DNA of 64,000 nucleotides from CAIVPM01 sp964477265 (GTDB lineage: Bacteria > Bacteroidota > Bacteroidia > Chitinophagales > Chitinophagaceae): the NCBI GenBank assembly GCA_964477265.1, contig CAYZDJ010000009.1, positions 1 through 64,000 of the forward strand, in the 5' to 3' direction. Positions 41,154 through 50,444 of the stretch are shown here, one piece after another (the stretch's first letter is position 1; the number at the start of each line of letters is the position of its first letter). Made by a program: the position numbers and the translations under genes. Below the pieces are notes generated by a model, which ran no database searches, was not told the DNA's origin, and worked only from the letters and a program-made list of their open reading frames with translations.

Positions 41154-41900
41154 ATGCGAAAAATAATAGGGATAATATTTGTTGCAATATTGCTCATTGC
41201 CTGTACCAACAAAAGAACACCTTACGATATTTTATTTAACAAGTTTGACAGCACATTTTCAAAGAATGAAAAGCAGATAATAAAGGAATGTGAGTCCATA
41301 TCTTGCCTGAGTTCTTTTATAAAGCAAGATAGATTTAAAAGACTTTCTGAAGTATTTAATACATTGCCTGATAGTATTAAGTTTTCCGTTTGGAGTTCAG
41401 TTAAGGATTGTGGCTTACTCAATGGTCAGTTAGCATTTCTTTATGTCTATCAAAAAAAGTTAAATAATGAAGAAATTTCATTTACAAAAATTATAAAAGA
41501 ATTAAAACACTATGGTGATTCATTGGACAATTATGTTGATATGGAAATGAAGAAAGATGTGGAAATAAAATCGGCACTGGCAAAAAATAATTATGATAAA
41601 TATAAAAAAGGCGATACCCTTAATTTACAGTATCCATTAGAAAAAACAACCTACAATAAAACTGTTGTATTTTATTCTTACTATAATAAAAGCAATTTTA
41701 CAGACACCTTGTTCCTAAAGTGTGTTTTGCTTGCAAAAAGAATGGAAGAAATAAAGGGATTTGATTTAGCACATAATGAATATTATTTTCTAGTTAGGAT
41801 GTTAGAGGTAAAAAATAAAGACATAGACTTAATTAGTAACCATTACAGAAAAGGCTATACCGATGAGTTATCATTATATTACTACGGCAGGTCTTTATAA
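41154..41900 (+). CDS. Hypothetical lipoprotein (248 aa)
   Basis: The N-terminus has a lipoprotein signal with lipobox LIAC (cysteine at about residue 17). The remainder is soluble, lysine-rich and mostly helical, without motifs I recognise. It is convergent with the desaturase gene and 93 bases after the radical SAM gene. Function unknown. Confidence 0.65.
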   Translation: MRKIIGIIFVAILLIACTNKRTPYDILFNKFDSTFSKNEKQIIKECESISCLSSFIKQDRFKRLSEVFNTLPDSIKFSVWSSVKDCGLLNGQLAFLYVYQKKLNNEEISFTKIIKELKHYGDSLDNYVDMEMKKDVEIKSALAKNNYDKYKKGDTLNLQYPLEKTTYNKTVVFYSYYNKSNFTDTLFLKCVLLAKRMEEIKGFDLAHNEYYFLVRMLEVKNKDIDLISNHYRKGYTDELSLYYYGRSL

Positions 41901-41962
41901 CTTATTGTTAATTCAAAGCAACTAAAATAAGTGTATAATTTAAAATCTATAAATAACTACAC

Positions 41963-42994
41963 TCATGAAACCTTTTGCTCTTTACAAGCAACAGAAGCAT
42001 TAATACAATCCACATCAGGCTTGCATTCATCTGTTATATCAACTTTGCCTCTATTATTTCTTACTATTCGTGAAAACAAAGATATTTCCTGGTCGAACAA
42101 AAACCTGAAGAATAGTTTTATCCATGAATTATGGCTGTGTAATGAGTTGTAGTATGCCGGTGCCATGGCTTTTATTTTAGGCAATTTATTCCAGGGAATT
42201 GAAGGAAAGTCGTGATGCTCGTTGTGAAAGCCAACATTAAATGCAATAGTGTTAAAATTACCATAATAGCTATAAGTTTCCTGCTCGGTGCCATGTGTTA
42301 AAAAATGTTCCTGTATCCATCTTGCACCTAAGGGGTGTAAACCAACAGAAAAGAAAAAACTTATAAGTAAATACACAAAACTTTTTGCACCTAAAAAATA
42401 AATAACACAACTCATTAAAATTATTTGCACCAACCAATTAAAAGCAACCCATTTATCAAATGCTTTTATTTCTTTTAATCGCCCCAAGCGAAACAACTGA
42501 AATATAGGGTAAAACAATAACCACAAGGCTTTGCCAATAAAATAATGGTTAATTAATTTAGCTTCGGTAGTGCTTGGTATATCACCATCAATTTCGTAAA
42601 CACCCTGAAAACTATGGTGCTTTAAATGATAAATTTCGAACGAAATAGCACTTGCAAAAACCAATGGAGTATTAGCTAAAATACTTGTAAGTTTATTGGC
42701 AGCAGCACCTTTAAACACTAGCTTGTGGGTGCATTCGTGTATTAATACAAATAAAGAATGATCGATAAAAGCTCCTACCAAATAAGCAACAGCCACCACA
42801 ATCCACCAACTATAGTTGCCAATAAAAAACGCAAGTGTAAATTGCATTGCAACCAGCAACAAAACCAACAAAAAAGTGAGTTTATTTTTACCTATAAGGT
42901 TTCTAATTTCAGGATGTTGTTTTAGTATTTCCTTTGTGCGATTACGATGAGGCTCTGGTGCATTTGAAAATACAAAGCTAGTTTTGGGTTGCAT
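41963..42994 (-). CDS. Sphingolipid delta-4 desaturase (DES)-like fatty acid desaturase (343 aa)
   Basis: Three histidine boxes of the membrane desaturases are present: HECTH (86-90), HLKHH (123-127) and HNEHH (about 255-259). Several hydrophobic helices surround them. The stretch FLTHGTEQETYSYYG...FNVGFHNEHHDFPSIPW and the end motif APAYYNSLHSHNSW are characteristic of the DES1 dihydroceramide desaturase family rather than acyl-CoA desaturases. Bacteroidota make sphingolipids, so introduction of a double bond into the long-chain base is likely. The exact substrate is inferred. Confidence 0.85.
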   Translation of the reverse strand: MQPKTSFVFSNAPEPHRNRTKEILKQHPEIRNLIGKNKLTFLLVLLLVAMQFTLAFFIGNYSWWIVVAVAYLVGAFIDHSLFVLIHECTHKLVFKGAAANKLTSILANTPLVFASAISFEIYHLKHHSFQGVYEIDGDIPSTTEAKLINHYFIGKALWLLFYPIFQLFRLGRLKEIKAFDKWVAFNWLVQIILMSCVIYFLGAKSFVYLLISFFFSVGLHPLGARWIQEHFLTHGTEQETYSYYGNFNTIAFNVGFHNEHHDFPSIPWNKLPKIKAMAPAYYNSLHSHNSWIKLFFRFLFDQEISLFSRIVRNNRGKVDITDECKPDVDCINASVACKEQKVS

Positions 42995-43048
42995 AGTTTG
43001 GAAAGGTAATTGATTGCATCCATTAAAAACAATATTAATGAAGATTGT

Positions 43049-44017
43049 TTAAGATTTCATTTCCCATACCAATGCACTTGCACCCAACACGGCAGCATCG
43101 GCCTCCTTCAATTCGCTAAAAATTAGTCCTACTTTATTCTGAAAAATTGGAAGCAAATTTTCTTCCATTGCTTTCTTTGTTGGGGTTAAAATTAAATCTC
43201 CTGCTTTGCATAAGCCACCAAAAAGTATAATAGCTTCGGGCGAGGAGAACATTACAAAATTGGCTAATGCTTCGCCAAGTATTTTTCCTGTAAAGGCATA
43301 TACTTCATTGGCAATAGCATCGCCCTGCATGGCACAATCATACACTACCCTACTATCAATTTCTTCTTTTGCATAATTACGCATTAAAGAATCTGCCTTG
43401 CTGCTTTCAAGCATTTCAATGGCTGTAAGCCTTACTCCTGTTGCACTGCAATATGCTTCTAAACTTCCTTTAGCATTAGTTCCCCAATGTTGTCTTCCAT
43501 TTGGAACAATGATAGTATGTCCTAATTCGCCTGCAAAACCATCGTGTCCTAAAATTAAATTCCCATTAGCAACAATGCCACTGCCCACGCCTGTACCTAA
43601 TGTAATCATTATAAAATCCTTCATTCCTTTTGCAGCACCATACATCATCTCTCCTACTGCTGCTGCATTGGCATCATTTGTTAAGGCACTTGGCAAATTA
43701 AATTTTGCAGTAACTAATTCTGTTAATGGCACAATGCCTTTCCAGTTTAGGTTTGGTGCATATTCTATAGTGCCTTTATAATAATTGCCATTGGGTGCAC
43801 CAATGCCAATTCCACGTATAGCATCTTTGCCACCAACTTGTTCTATAGCAGGTAAAACAGCTTCGTATAGCTCATCAATATAGTCATCTATCTTTAAATG
43901 TTTTTTTGTAGAAATAGCCCCACGATATTGTATATCGCCTCTGTGATCAACCACACCAAACACAGTGTTGGTGCCACCTATATCAATTCCCAAAGTGTAA
44001 GTATTATTGCTTGTCAT
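43049..44017 (-). CDS. ROK-family sugar kinase lacking the usual cysteine zinc motif (322 aa)
   Basis: The ATP-binding LGIDIGGTNTVFGVVD (5-20), TNDANAA and TLGTGVGSGIV identify a ROK kinase, close to Bacteroidota glucokinases. After GELGHTIIVPNGR the family normally has CxCGxxGCLE; here it reads QHWGTNAKGSLE with no cysteines, so the structural zinc is probably absent. It follows the sugar transporter gene by 64 bases on the same strand, indicating uptake plus phosphorylation of a hexose. Glucose is the likeliest substrate, but N-acetylated sugars are possible. Confidence 0.85.
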   Translation of the reverse strand: MTSNNTYTLGIDIGGTNTVFGVVDHRGDIQYRGAISTKKHLKIDDYIDELYEAVLPAIEQVGGKDAIRGIGIGAPNGNYYKGTIEYAPNLNWKGIVPLTELVTAKFNLPSALTNDANAAAVGEMMYGAAKGMKDFIMITLGTGVGSGIVANGNLILGHDGFAGELGHTIIVPNGRQHWGTNAKGSLEAYCSATGVRLTAIEMLESSKADSLMRNYAKEEIDSRVVYDCAMQGDAIANEVYAFTGKILGEALANFVMFSSPEAIILFGGLCKAGDLILTPTKKAMEENLLPIFQNKVGLIFSELKEADAAVLGASALVWEMKS

Positions 44018-44044
44018 TTTTATAAATATTATTAATAAATTTAT

Positions 44045-44058
44045 CTAAACTAGTTTAG
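44045..44058. promoter_or_regulatory. Perfect palindrome CTAAACTAGTTTAG, possible operator
   Basis: A 14-base perfect palindrome in the gap between the transporter and kinase genes, next to a CTAGAAAAAAA/TTTTTTTCTAG hairpin (44063-44096) that overlaps the transporter stop. It could be a LacI-type operator or part of an intra-operon attenuator. No regulator is in view. Confidence 0.35.
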
Positions 44059-44081
44059 TATTCTAGAAAAAAAATAGAGAT

Positions 44082-45506
44082 TTAGTTTTTTTCTAGCTGA
44101 ATGCCTTGTTGTTTTAATTCCTTGTTTGCAACTATTGCATAATATGCCAGATATGTAAAGCATATTATTCCTACAATGTAAGACATACTAATACCAAGAT
44201 AAGCATCAGCAGATAAAAAACCCTGCAATAAACTTATAAATCCACCACCCATAATCATAAAAATTAAAAAATTAGAACCTTCGCCAGTATGTCGTCCCAA
44301 GCCAGAAATTGCTAAAGTAAAAATGCAAGGCCAAAGTGTAGAACAAAATAAACCAACTGAACAAAATGCATAAACACTTATGTGATGATTAGACGAAAAG
44401 ATACCAATAAGTAAAGATACAATTCCCATGAAACTGAATATTAACAACTGTTTCGCCGGATTTCCTTTACTTAAATAATTACCAATAATCATTGCAATAA
44501 TTACCACACTATAAATATAAAAAGGTTGCAAATTGTGCTTTGCAATTGCATTTACTAAAAGAAAAACACCAAATGCCAGATAAGGCATTAAAAACTTCAA
44601 TATTTTTTTCATGCTTTCATTTAATCCAAAAGCATCAGATGCAGCAGTCCATCTTCCAATCATTAAACTTGCCCAGTATAAAGAAATATATGGTGCAATT
44701 TCGTTAACAGTTGTTCCCAGTTTTTGTTTCATAAATTCTGGCAAGTTCGATACAGTACTTACTTCTACACCAACATAAACAAAAATGGCAATCATTCCAT
44801 AAGTAAGTTGTCTATACTTAAATGGCGAGCCTTTATCTACCCAACTGCTATTTGTTTCTGTCTCTTTATTTGTAGTATTTAATTTATTGGGTACAGAAGA
44901 AAAATAAAAAATGGCTGCAAACAACAAAAATGCAGCACCTAAAAAAAGATAAGGTGTTTTAACAGCAGATAAAGACCCAACACTTACAGCAGTAATACTT
45001 CCAAAAATGGCGAGGTTTACTATAAGAGGCCCAATAGTTGTTCCAAAATTATTTACACCCCCAGCCATACTTAAACGCTGCGAGCCTGTGCTAACATCAC
45101 CCATGTTTATAGCTAATGGATTGGCGGCAGTTTGTTGTAAAGAGAAACCTAAGCCAACAATAAATAATCCTGAAATAAATAGAGTAAAAGACTCGTTGCT
45201 TGCTGCAGGAATAAATAACAATGTTCCTAATGCAGAAACACACAGACCAACAGCAATACCATTTTTAAAGCCAATTCTGTTTAGTAAATCCTGCCCAATT
45301 ATTTTACTAATAATAAAATAAATTAAAGCTCCAACTGAATAAGCAACATAAAAAGCAAATGACACCATTTGTGCCTGCACTTGTGTAAGATTAAGTTTTT
45401 CTTTAAATACTGGAATTAAAATATCGTTACTAGCAGCAACAAAGCCCCAAAAGAAAAATACAGTAATGAGCACTCCAAACTGGCTCCATTTTATTTGTTG
45501 ATTCAT
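44082..45506 (-). CDS. MFS glucose/galactose (FucP-type) transporter (474 aa)
   Basis: Twelve or so hydrophobic helices with FucP/GluP-family hallmarks: FFFWGFVAASNDILIPVFKE near the N-terminus, GLGFSLQQTAANPLAINMGD and MAGGVNNFGTTIGPLI in the first half, NLPEFM in the middle. FucP members are proton-coupled sugar importers of the inner membrane. The gene is followed by a ROK kinase, forming a probable import-and-phosphorylate pair. Substrate choice (glucose, galactose or fucose) cannot be decided from sequence alone. Confidence 0.85.
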   Translation of the reverse strand: MNQQIKWSQFGVLITVFFFWGFVAASNDILIPVFKEKLNLTQVQAQMVSFAFYVAYSVGALIYFIISKIIGQDLLNRIGFKNGIAVGLCVSALGTLLFIPAASNESFTLFISGLFIVGLGFSLQQTAANPLAINMGDVSTGSQRLSMAGGVNNFGTTIGPLIVNLAIFGSITAVSVGSLSAVKTPYLFLGAAFLLFAAIFYFSSVPNKLNTTNKETETNSSWVDKGSPFKYRQLTYGMIAIFVYVGVEVSTVSNLPEFMKQKLGTTVNEIAPYISLYWASLMIGRWTAASDAFGLNESMKKILKFLMPYLAFGVFLLVNAIAKHNLQPFYIYSVVIIAMIIGNYLSKGNPAKQLLIFSFMGIVSLLIGIFSSNHHISVYAFCSVGLFCSTLWPCIFTLAISGLGRHTGEGSNFLIFMIMGGGFISLLQGFLSADAYLGISMSYIVGIICFTYLAYYAIVANKELKQQGIQLEKN

Positions 45507-45564
45507 AAAGCAATATTAGTTAGGCAATAAAAATAAGGTGTTTGCAGTAGCAGCAAAATGTAAT

Positions 45565-46074
45565 TTACTTAATTTTTAAAAGCTTTGCCACATAATAAAA
45601 TGTTGGAAGCAAAACACAGCAAATAAGTAAAGGCAATAACCAGTAACCAAAGTTTATATTAATCTTTTCGACAGTAAAATAAACAACTACAAGAATCACA
45701 TTGCAAAAAAATGTAATGCCCAATTTTAAAGCACGCAGCATTTGTGTAGCAACGCTGTATTGCTTTACTGCATTGTCTTTTGTAATCTTTGATGGATAGT
45801 TAAAAATATGTGGACGCTTACATAAAAAAGAGAACAAAGCAAAGACAAAGCTTATTATGATGGGCAAAATAAGCAATGTGTATTTGCTACCATAATTATC
45901 TGGCTTGCCAGCAAAATCAAAATGAACAGAAATAATATCTGGAAAATAAATAAGCTCAGCAATGCATACAATCCATAATAAAAGAAAAAAGAAAAAAGAA
46001 AAAATTTCTAAAAGCCTATCAGTTTTAGATAAGGCAATTGTCAATATAGGTCTTTCTTCTCTTTCATTATACAT
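45565..46074 (-). CDS. DUF1648-domain membrane protein (169 aa)
   Basis: Four hydrophobic helices and the DUF1648 signature between the first two: FPDIISVHFDFAGKPDNYG (about residues 46-64). The family is common in Gram-positive and Bacteroidota membranes, with no firmly known function; some relatives act near peptidase or sensor systems. It lies 33 bases after dapA on the same strand and may be co-transcribed. Confidence 0.75.
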   Translation of the reverse strand: MYNEREERPILTIALSKTDRLLEIFSFFFFLLLWIVCIAELIYFPDIISVHFDFAGKPDNYGSKYTLLILPIIISFVFALFSFLCKRPHIFNYPSKITKDNAVKQYSVATQMLRALKLGITFFCNVILVVVYFTVEKININFGYWLLPLLICCVLLPTFYYVAKLLKIK

Positions 46075-46107
46075 AACTAGTTATTAAAAAAACTGATGTA
46101 AAACATC

Positions 46108-46992
46108 TTATAATGCTTTTAAATACACTTTAATTTTATCGTGTAATGCAGCAGATACAGGTGTTACAGGCAATCGCATAATGTTTTCAATAAAACCTAA
46201 TTCATATAAAAATGCTTTGATGCCCGCTGGATTATTTTCTGCAAAAAGGTAATCGTAGCCTTTCAATAATTTATATTGAATAGCTCTTGCTTCATCAAAC
46301 TTATATTGCAAAGAAAGGTTAACCATTTCTGTAAATTGTTTTGGCAAAGCCTGTGCAGCAACGCTTATTACACCTTTAAAGCCTAAAGCAATTTGTCCAC
46401 AGCACAAAGCATCATCGCCACTTACAATTAAAAAATCTTTAGCACAATCCCTCACAATTTCCATGCATTGCTGCATATCACTTGTGGCTTCTTTTATGCC
46501 TTTTATATTTTCTACTTCGTGTGATAATTTAACAATGGTATCTGCATTTACATTTTTACCAGTTCTACCAGGTACATTGTATAGCAGTATTGGTTTTGAA
46601 GCGTTTTCTGCAATAGCTTTATAATGCAAAAATATTCCTTCCTGCGTAGGCTTATTATAGTTTGGCGATGCACTTAAAATAGCAGTTGCATTGTCAATTG
46701 GCAGGCTGTTTATTTCATTAATGACAGCCTTGGTATTGTTACCACCAACGCCAACAACAACAGGCACTCTGCCATTTACCTTTTCAAAAGTATATTGCAA
46801 AATATCTTTCTTTTCTGCAAAGTCTAAAACTGGTGTTTCGCCAGTAGTGCCAAGGCTTACAATATAGTTTACTCCATTATTAATATTGAAATCAATCACT
46901 TTACCCAAGGCATCAAAATCTATTGACTGATCTTTTTTAAATGGGGTAATAATGGCTATTCCTGTACTAGATAGAATGTTTGTTAAAGACAC
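46108..46992 (-). CDS. dapA: 4-hydroxy-tetrahydrodipicolinate synthase (294 aa)
   Basis: DapA condenses pyruvate with aspartate semialdehyde in the lysine/diaminopimelate pathway. Visible motifs: GTTGETPVL (48-56, the T-T pair), YNVPGRTG with the catalytic tyrosine near 133, and GIKEATSD with the Schiff-base lysine near 161. Length is typical. It lies 55 bases downstream of accA in the same direction, perhaps an operon with DUF1648. Confidence 0.96.
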   Translation of the reverse strand: MSLTNILSSTGIAIITPFKKDQSIDFDALGKVIDFNINNGVNYIVSLGTTGETPVLDFAEKKDILQYTFEKVNGRVPVVVGVGGNNTKAVINEINSLPIDNATAILSASPNYNKPTQEGIFLHYKAIAENASKPILLYNVPGRTGKNVNADTIVKLSHEVENIKGIKEATSDMQQCMEIVRDCAKDFLIVSGDDALCCGQIALGFKGVISVAAQALPKQFTEMVNLSLQYKFDEARAIQYKLLKGYDYLFAENNPAGIKAFLYELGFIENIMRLPVTPVSAALHDKIKVYLKAL

Positions 46993-47047
46993 GAGATATT
47001 ATTATTTATTATTGATTTTTCAATTAGTTATAAAATGTTAAACATGA

Positions 47048-48016
47048 TTATTCTTCCCAAAAACCCATATTTCCATATTTAGTAATACGTTCTTCAACCC
47101 TGGTATTTGCATCAATATTTTTAAGTTCTTCAAGATTTTTAACGATGCTATTTTTAAGTATTGCAGAAGCATCATCATAATCCCAATGTGCACCACCAAG
47201 AGGTTCTGCTACAACTTCATCAACCAGCCCAAACCCTTTCATATCAATAGATGTAAGGCGTAGCTGCTCTGCTGCAATTTCTTTTTTCTCCCATGTTCTC
47301 CATAAAATGCTACTACAACTTTCTGGGCTTATAACAGTGTACCATGTATTTTCCATCATCAAAGTTCTGTCACCAATGCCAATTCCAAATGCACCACCAC
47401 TTGCACCCTCACCAATAATTACAACAATAACTGGCACTTTAAGGCGAACCATTTCATAAATATTTCTTGCAATAGCTTCACCTTGTCCACGTTCCTCAGC
47501 TTCAAGCCCTGGATAAGCACCAGGTGTATCTACAAAAGTTATAACTGGTTTATTAAATTTTTCTGCTAAACGCATTAAGCGTAATGCTTTTCGATAACCT
47601 TCAGGGTTTGCCATTCCAAAATTTCGCAACTGACGGGCTTTGGTATTAATCCCTTTTTGCTGGCCAATAACCATTACAGTTTCTCCATTAAGTTGTGCAA
47701 AACCACCAACCATAGCTTTGTCATCTTTAACATTTCTGTCACCATGCAGCTCAACAAAATCAGTAAAAATTTTGTCAATATATTTTAAAGTATATGGTCT
47801 ATCTGGATGACGACTTAATTGAACACGTTGCCAAGGTGTAAGGTGTTCTGTAATTTCTTTTCTTTTAGCAACAATTGCATCTTCTAGTTTTTTAACACCA
47901 TCAGTTAAATCAATCTTGCTTTTCTCGGCAGATTGTTTAAGTTTTTCTCTTTCTTCATATAGCGTTTTAATGGGTTGTTCAAAATCTAAAAACTGTCTAT
48001 TTGGGTACTGAGGCAT
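47048..48016 (-). CDS. accA: Acetyl-CoA carboxylase carboxyltransferase subunit alpha (322 aa)
   Basis: AccA carries out, with AccD, the carboxyl transfer from carboxybiotin to acetyl-CoA, the first step of fatty acid synthesis. The N-terminal coiled coil (FEQPIKTLYEEREKLK), the WQRVQLSRHPDRPYTLKYI segment, GADR-equivalent GIGIGDR and the motifs FVDTPGAYPGLEAEERGQ and GEGASGGA are all present. Length is normal. It has a separate upstream region shared divergently with tRNA-Asp. Confidence 0.96.
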   Translation of the reverse strand: MPQYPNRQFLDFEQPIKTLYEEREKLKQSAEKSKIDLTDGVKKLEDAIVAKRKEITEHLTPWQRVQLSRHPDRPYTLKYIDKIFTDFVELHGDRNVKDDKAMVGGFAQLNGETVMVIGQQKGINTKARQLRNFGMANPEGYRKALRLMRLAEKFNKPVITFVDTPGAYPGLEAEERGQGEAIARNIYEMVRLKVPVIVVIIGEGASGGAFGIGIGDRTLMMENTWYTVISPESCSSILWRTWEKKEIAAEQLRLTSIDMKGFGLVDEVVAEPLGGAHWDYDDASAILKNSIVKNLEELKNIDANTRVEERITKYGNMGFWEE

Positions 48017-48139
48017 AATTAAATTTTAGGGCTGTAAAAGTAGGGTTTGATTTTTTTTAGAAAAATTTTGTTGATATGAATTATGAGCCTATATATTTGC
48101 AACCCAATCAAAAAATAACACACAAGTTATTTAGAGAAA

Positions 48140-48213
48140 GGATCGGTAGTTCAGTTGGTTAGAATGCCGCCCTGTCACGGCGGAGGTCGCGGGTTCGAGT
48201 CCCGTCCGGTCCG
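48140..48213 (+). tRNA. tRNA-Asp (anticodon GTC)
   Basis: Acceptor GGATCGG/CCGGTCC, anticodon stem CCGCC/GGCGG with loop CTGTCAC (anticodon GTC), T-arm GCGGG/CCCGT, discriminator G followed by CA, so CCA is not fully encoded. The cloverleaf is well formed. Confidence 0.95.
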
Positions 48214-48225
48214 CAGAATTAAAGC

Positions 48226-48262
48226 AAAAAGCCTTGTAAGTCAATAACTTACGAGGCTTTTT
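48226..48262 (+). terminator. Terminator of tRNA-Asp
   Basis: AAAAAGCCTTGTAAGT and ACTTACGAGGCTTTTT form a 16-bp stem with one mismatch, followed by a T-run. It starts 13 bases past the tRNA. The next 200 bases to the deacetylase gene contain nothing I can identify beyond a short GGGGTAAAT/GGGTAAAC direct repeat. Confidence 0.8.
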
Positions 48263-48465
48263 TAATTTTGGGGTAAATATAGGGTAAACAATTGCAAATG
48301 ACCCCATTTTGATACTTGATTAATTGTAATACACTTATTTTTCAAGCCCTGTATAACTACAGAACTCTTCAACTGATACAAGCTGAATGGTTACAATCCA
48401 ATTAGTGCAGGGATGATATTAGATAAATTAATGAAAGAATAACTATGATTAAAATTGCAATATTT

Positions 48466-49242
48466 TTATTTTATTTTTTGCAAATAATTTTCTATAGAAA
48501 TAAAGCTTGCATCTTGCTTTAAATCATCAACCAATTTTTCTAATTTTTTGTATAATTCAATACCACAAGGATTTTTGGTATAATTTGGAATATTGTATTT
48601 TGCTAAATCTACAAACTCCCATGGGTGAAAATAGAGACTTAAATAATCATATTTTTTTAATGCCTGCAAGCACCAGAATTTATACAAATTGTAAGGCACA
48701 TTCTTAAACATTAACCAAAAAAGTGGAATACGAAAATTGGGCGTAACTGCTGTTGGCACTCGTGTTAAACCATTCTCTTCATAAATTGTTTTGGGTAAAT
48801 GCAGGCTGTTATATCTGCCAGGTAAATAAGTTGGGTTAATAGATGAATCGTAAGTATAACCAGCGTTTAACACATCTTTCACATCAACTTTTCTTAAACG
48901 TGGCATTCGCAAGCCTGTTACTTTTTTATTGGTTATTTCTTCTAATTTTTGTTTAGATGAAAGTAAATGTGCAACGTCGAACTGAGTATGGTAAAATGTA
49001 TGTGAAGCTATTTCGTGCTGGTAGGAAAGAGCTTTAATATCTTCAGGAAAATGCTGTGCAAAATTTGCGGTTGTAAATAAAGTGCATTGCATAAAATCTT
49101 TTTGCAGCAAAGGTTCTATAGCTTTTAATCCATCAATACCTACCTGCATTTGTTCATCAACACTAATGTTGTGCTGATACTCCAAAGGCATATCAAATTC
49201 TTCTACATCAAATGTCAGGAATATATATTTTTTGTTGCTCAT
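48466..49242 (-). CDS. Polysaccharide-deacetylase-like protein (258 aa)
   Basis: A carbohydrate-esterase-4-type (NodB-like) fold: FLTFDVEEFDMP (8-19, first metal aspartate), HEIASHTFYHTQFD (metal HxxxH-type site), LRMPRLRKVD and a late YFHPWEFVD (catalytic His). Motifs follow the DUF3473-type branch seen with exopolysaccharide genes. It overlaps the GT87-type gene by four bases (ATGA), so it belongs to a three-gene glycan or lipid-glycan unit. The substrate is unknown. Confidence 0.8.
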   Translation of the reverse strand: MSNKKYIFLTFDVEEFDMPLEYQHNISVDEQMQVGIDGLKAIEPLLQKDFMQCTLFTTANFAQHFPEDIKALSYQHEIASHTFYHTQFDVAHLLSSKQKLEEITNKKVTGLRMPRLRKVDVKDVLNAGYTYDSSINPTYLPGRYNSLHLPKTIYEENGLTRVPTAVTPNFRIPLFWLMFKNVPYNLYKFWCLQALKKYDYLSLYFHPWEFVDLAKYNIPNYTKNPCGIELYKKLEKLVDDLKQDASFISIENYLQKIK

Positions 49243-50435
49243 TGCTGTGTACTTGCAGTTAACTTACCTAAATCAATTTTAAGGAATTGCTTTTTTATTA
49301 TCTGATAAATGATAATACACCACATGATAAAACATGGCAATGCTTTTAGCGAATAAGGACGAACAATATGTTCGCGTACATATGGAGTAAATATATCGCT
49401 ATAAGAAAAACTTGTAAGCAATAATGCAAAAACAAAAAATGGCGTTACCCATTTTTCCTTTGGCTGCAACACATACCAAATGCACACAGCAGGAAAAGCT
49501 ATAATGTATGTAGGCGACTCGGCACTTGTGGTAAAAATTACTGTCATCAATAAAACCAGGCACAGCATATATAGCCTGAAACGCAGGTCTGCAAAGTGTT
49601 TCCAGTCAAAATAATTACGTACAAACAAAAGCATGGCAGGTGCTGTAATCCAGATATTTTTAAAATCCTGAAACTTAAATATTCTTCTTACCATTCCCAT
49701 AACACTTATATCTTGGTAATCATTATTAATATCCATTCTTACATTTTTATTGGCTTTAAAAACCAGTTCATTATACCAGTCAAAATAGGTTTGCACAATA
49801 AAATTGTAAGATGACAGCAACATTGGTGCTACAAAAAATACAATGCTCCAAACTATACTCCAGCCAATGAGCTTTAATTTATTTTTACTGAAAAAGAAAA
49901 AAGCAAAACCTACTATGCCATATAGCTTTATAAAAGTGGCAAACAAGAAAAAGAATGCAGCCCACAGTTCTTTATTTTTATTAATTGCCACAAACCCAAG
50001 TATAATGCAGGCTATAACCATTGGATTGGTTTGTTGCCACTCACTTGTAAGCATTAATTCGTGAGATGAAAAAACTAAAATTGCATTTTGATATTCTCGT
50101 AGAACAGGTAGTTTTCTTATGGCATAAAATAAAAATGCTGCATTAAAAATTACCCACAATACAATACCCACTTTATCTGGCAAATAATAAAATGGTAAAA
50201 TAATTAAACTAAAAAATGGACCATAATGATTAATGTCTTCATATTCGGGGTAATGGACAAATAAATTAGTTTGATTTATTGTATGCTGGTAAACACCTTT
50301 AAATAAAGCATAATTGCCACCAGTACCTTTATGGTAAACCTCTACAATAATGCCAATAATAGCCAGGCCAAACCATAAAGAAGTTGCAACTTTATCGTTG
50401 TAAAAAAAGTTTTTCCAGGTAAGTTTTTTATCCAT
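49239..50435 (-). CDS. GT87/DUF2029-type membrane glycosyltransferase (398 aa)
   Basis: About ten hydrophobic helices with an early loop containing YPEYEDINHYGPFFSLIILP, typical of the polyprenol-phosphate-mannose-dependent GT87 (DUF2029) family. These enzymes transfer a sugar from a polyprenyl phosphate donor on the periplasmic side. The gene starts nine bases after the GT2 gene and overlaps the deacetylase gene, so all three probably act on one envelope glycan. Confidence 0.75.
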   Translation of the reverse strand: MDKKLTWKNFFYNDKVATSLWFGLAIIGIIVEVYHKGTGGNYALFKGVYQHTINQTNLFVHYPEYEDINHYGPFFSLIILPFYYLPDKVGIVLWVIFNAAFLFYAIRKLPVLREYQNAILVFSSHELMLTSEWQQTNPMVIACIILGFVAINKNKELWAAFFFLFATFIKLYGIVGFAFFFFSKNKLKLIGWSIVWSIVFFVAPMLLSSYNFIVQTYFDWYNELVFKANKNVRMDINNDYQDISVMGMVRRIFKFQDFKNIWITAPAMLLFVRNYFDWKHFADLRFRLYMLCLVLLMTVIFTTSAESPTYIIAFPAVCIWYVLQPKEKWVTPFFVFALLLTSFSYSDIFTPYVREHIVRPYSLKALPCFIMWCIIIYQIIKKQFLKIDLGKLTASTQQ

Positions 50436-50444
50436 AAAATGAGG

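Noticed and set aside
48264..48465. Integration scar next to tRNA-Asp (GGGGTAAAT repeats)
   Set aside because: No recombinase, direct repeat of the tRNA end or foreign gene is present; ordinary chromosomal genes flank both sides.
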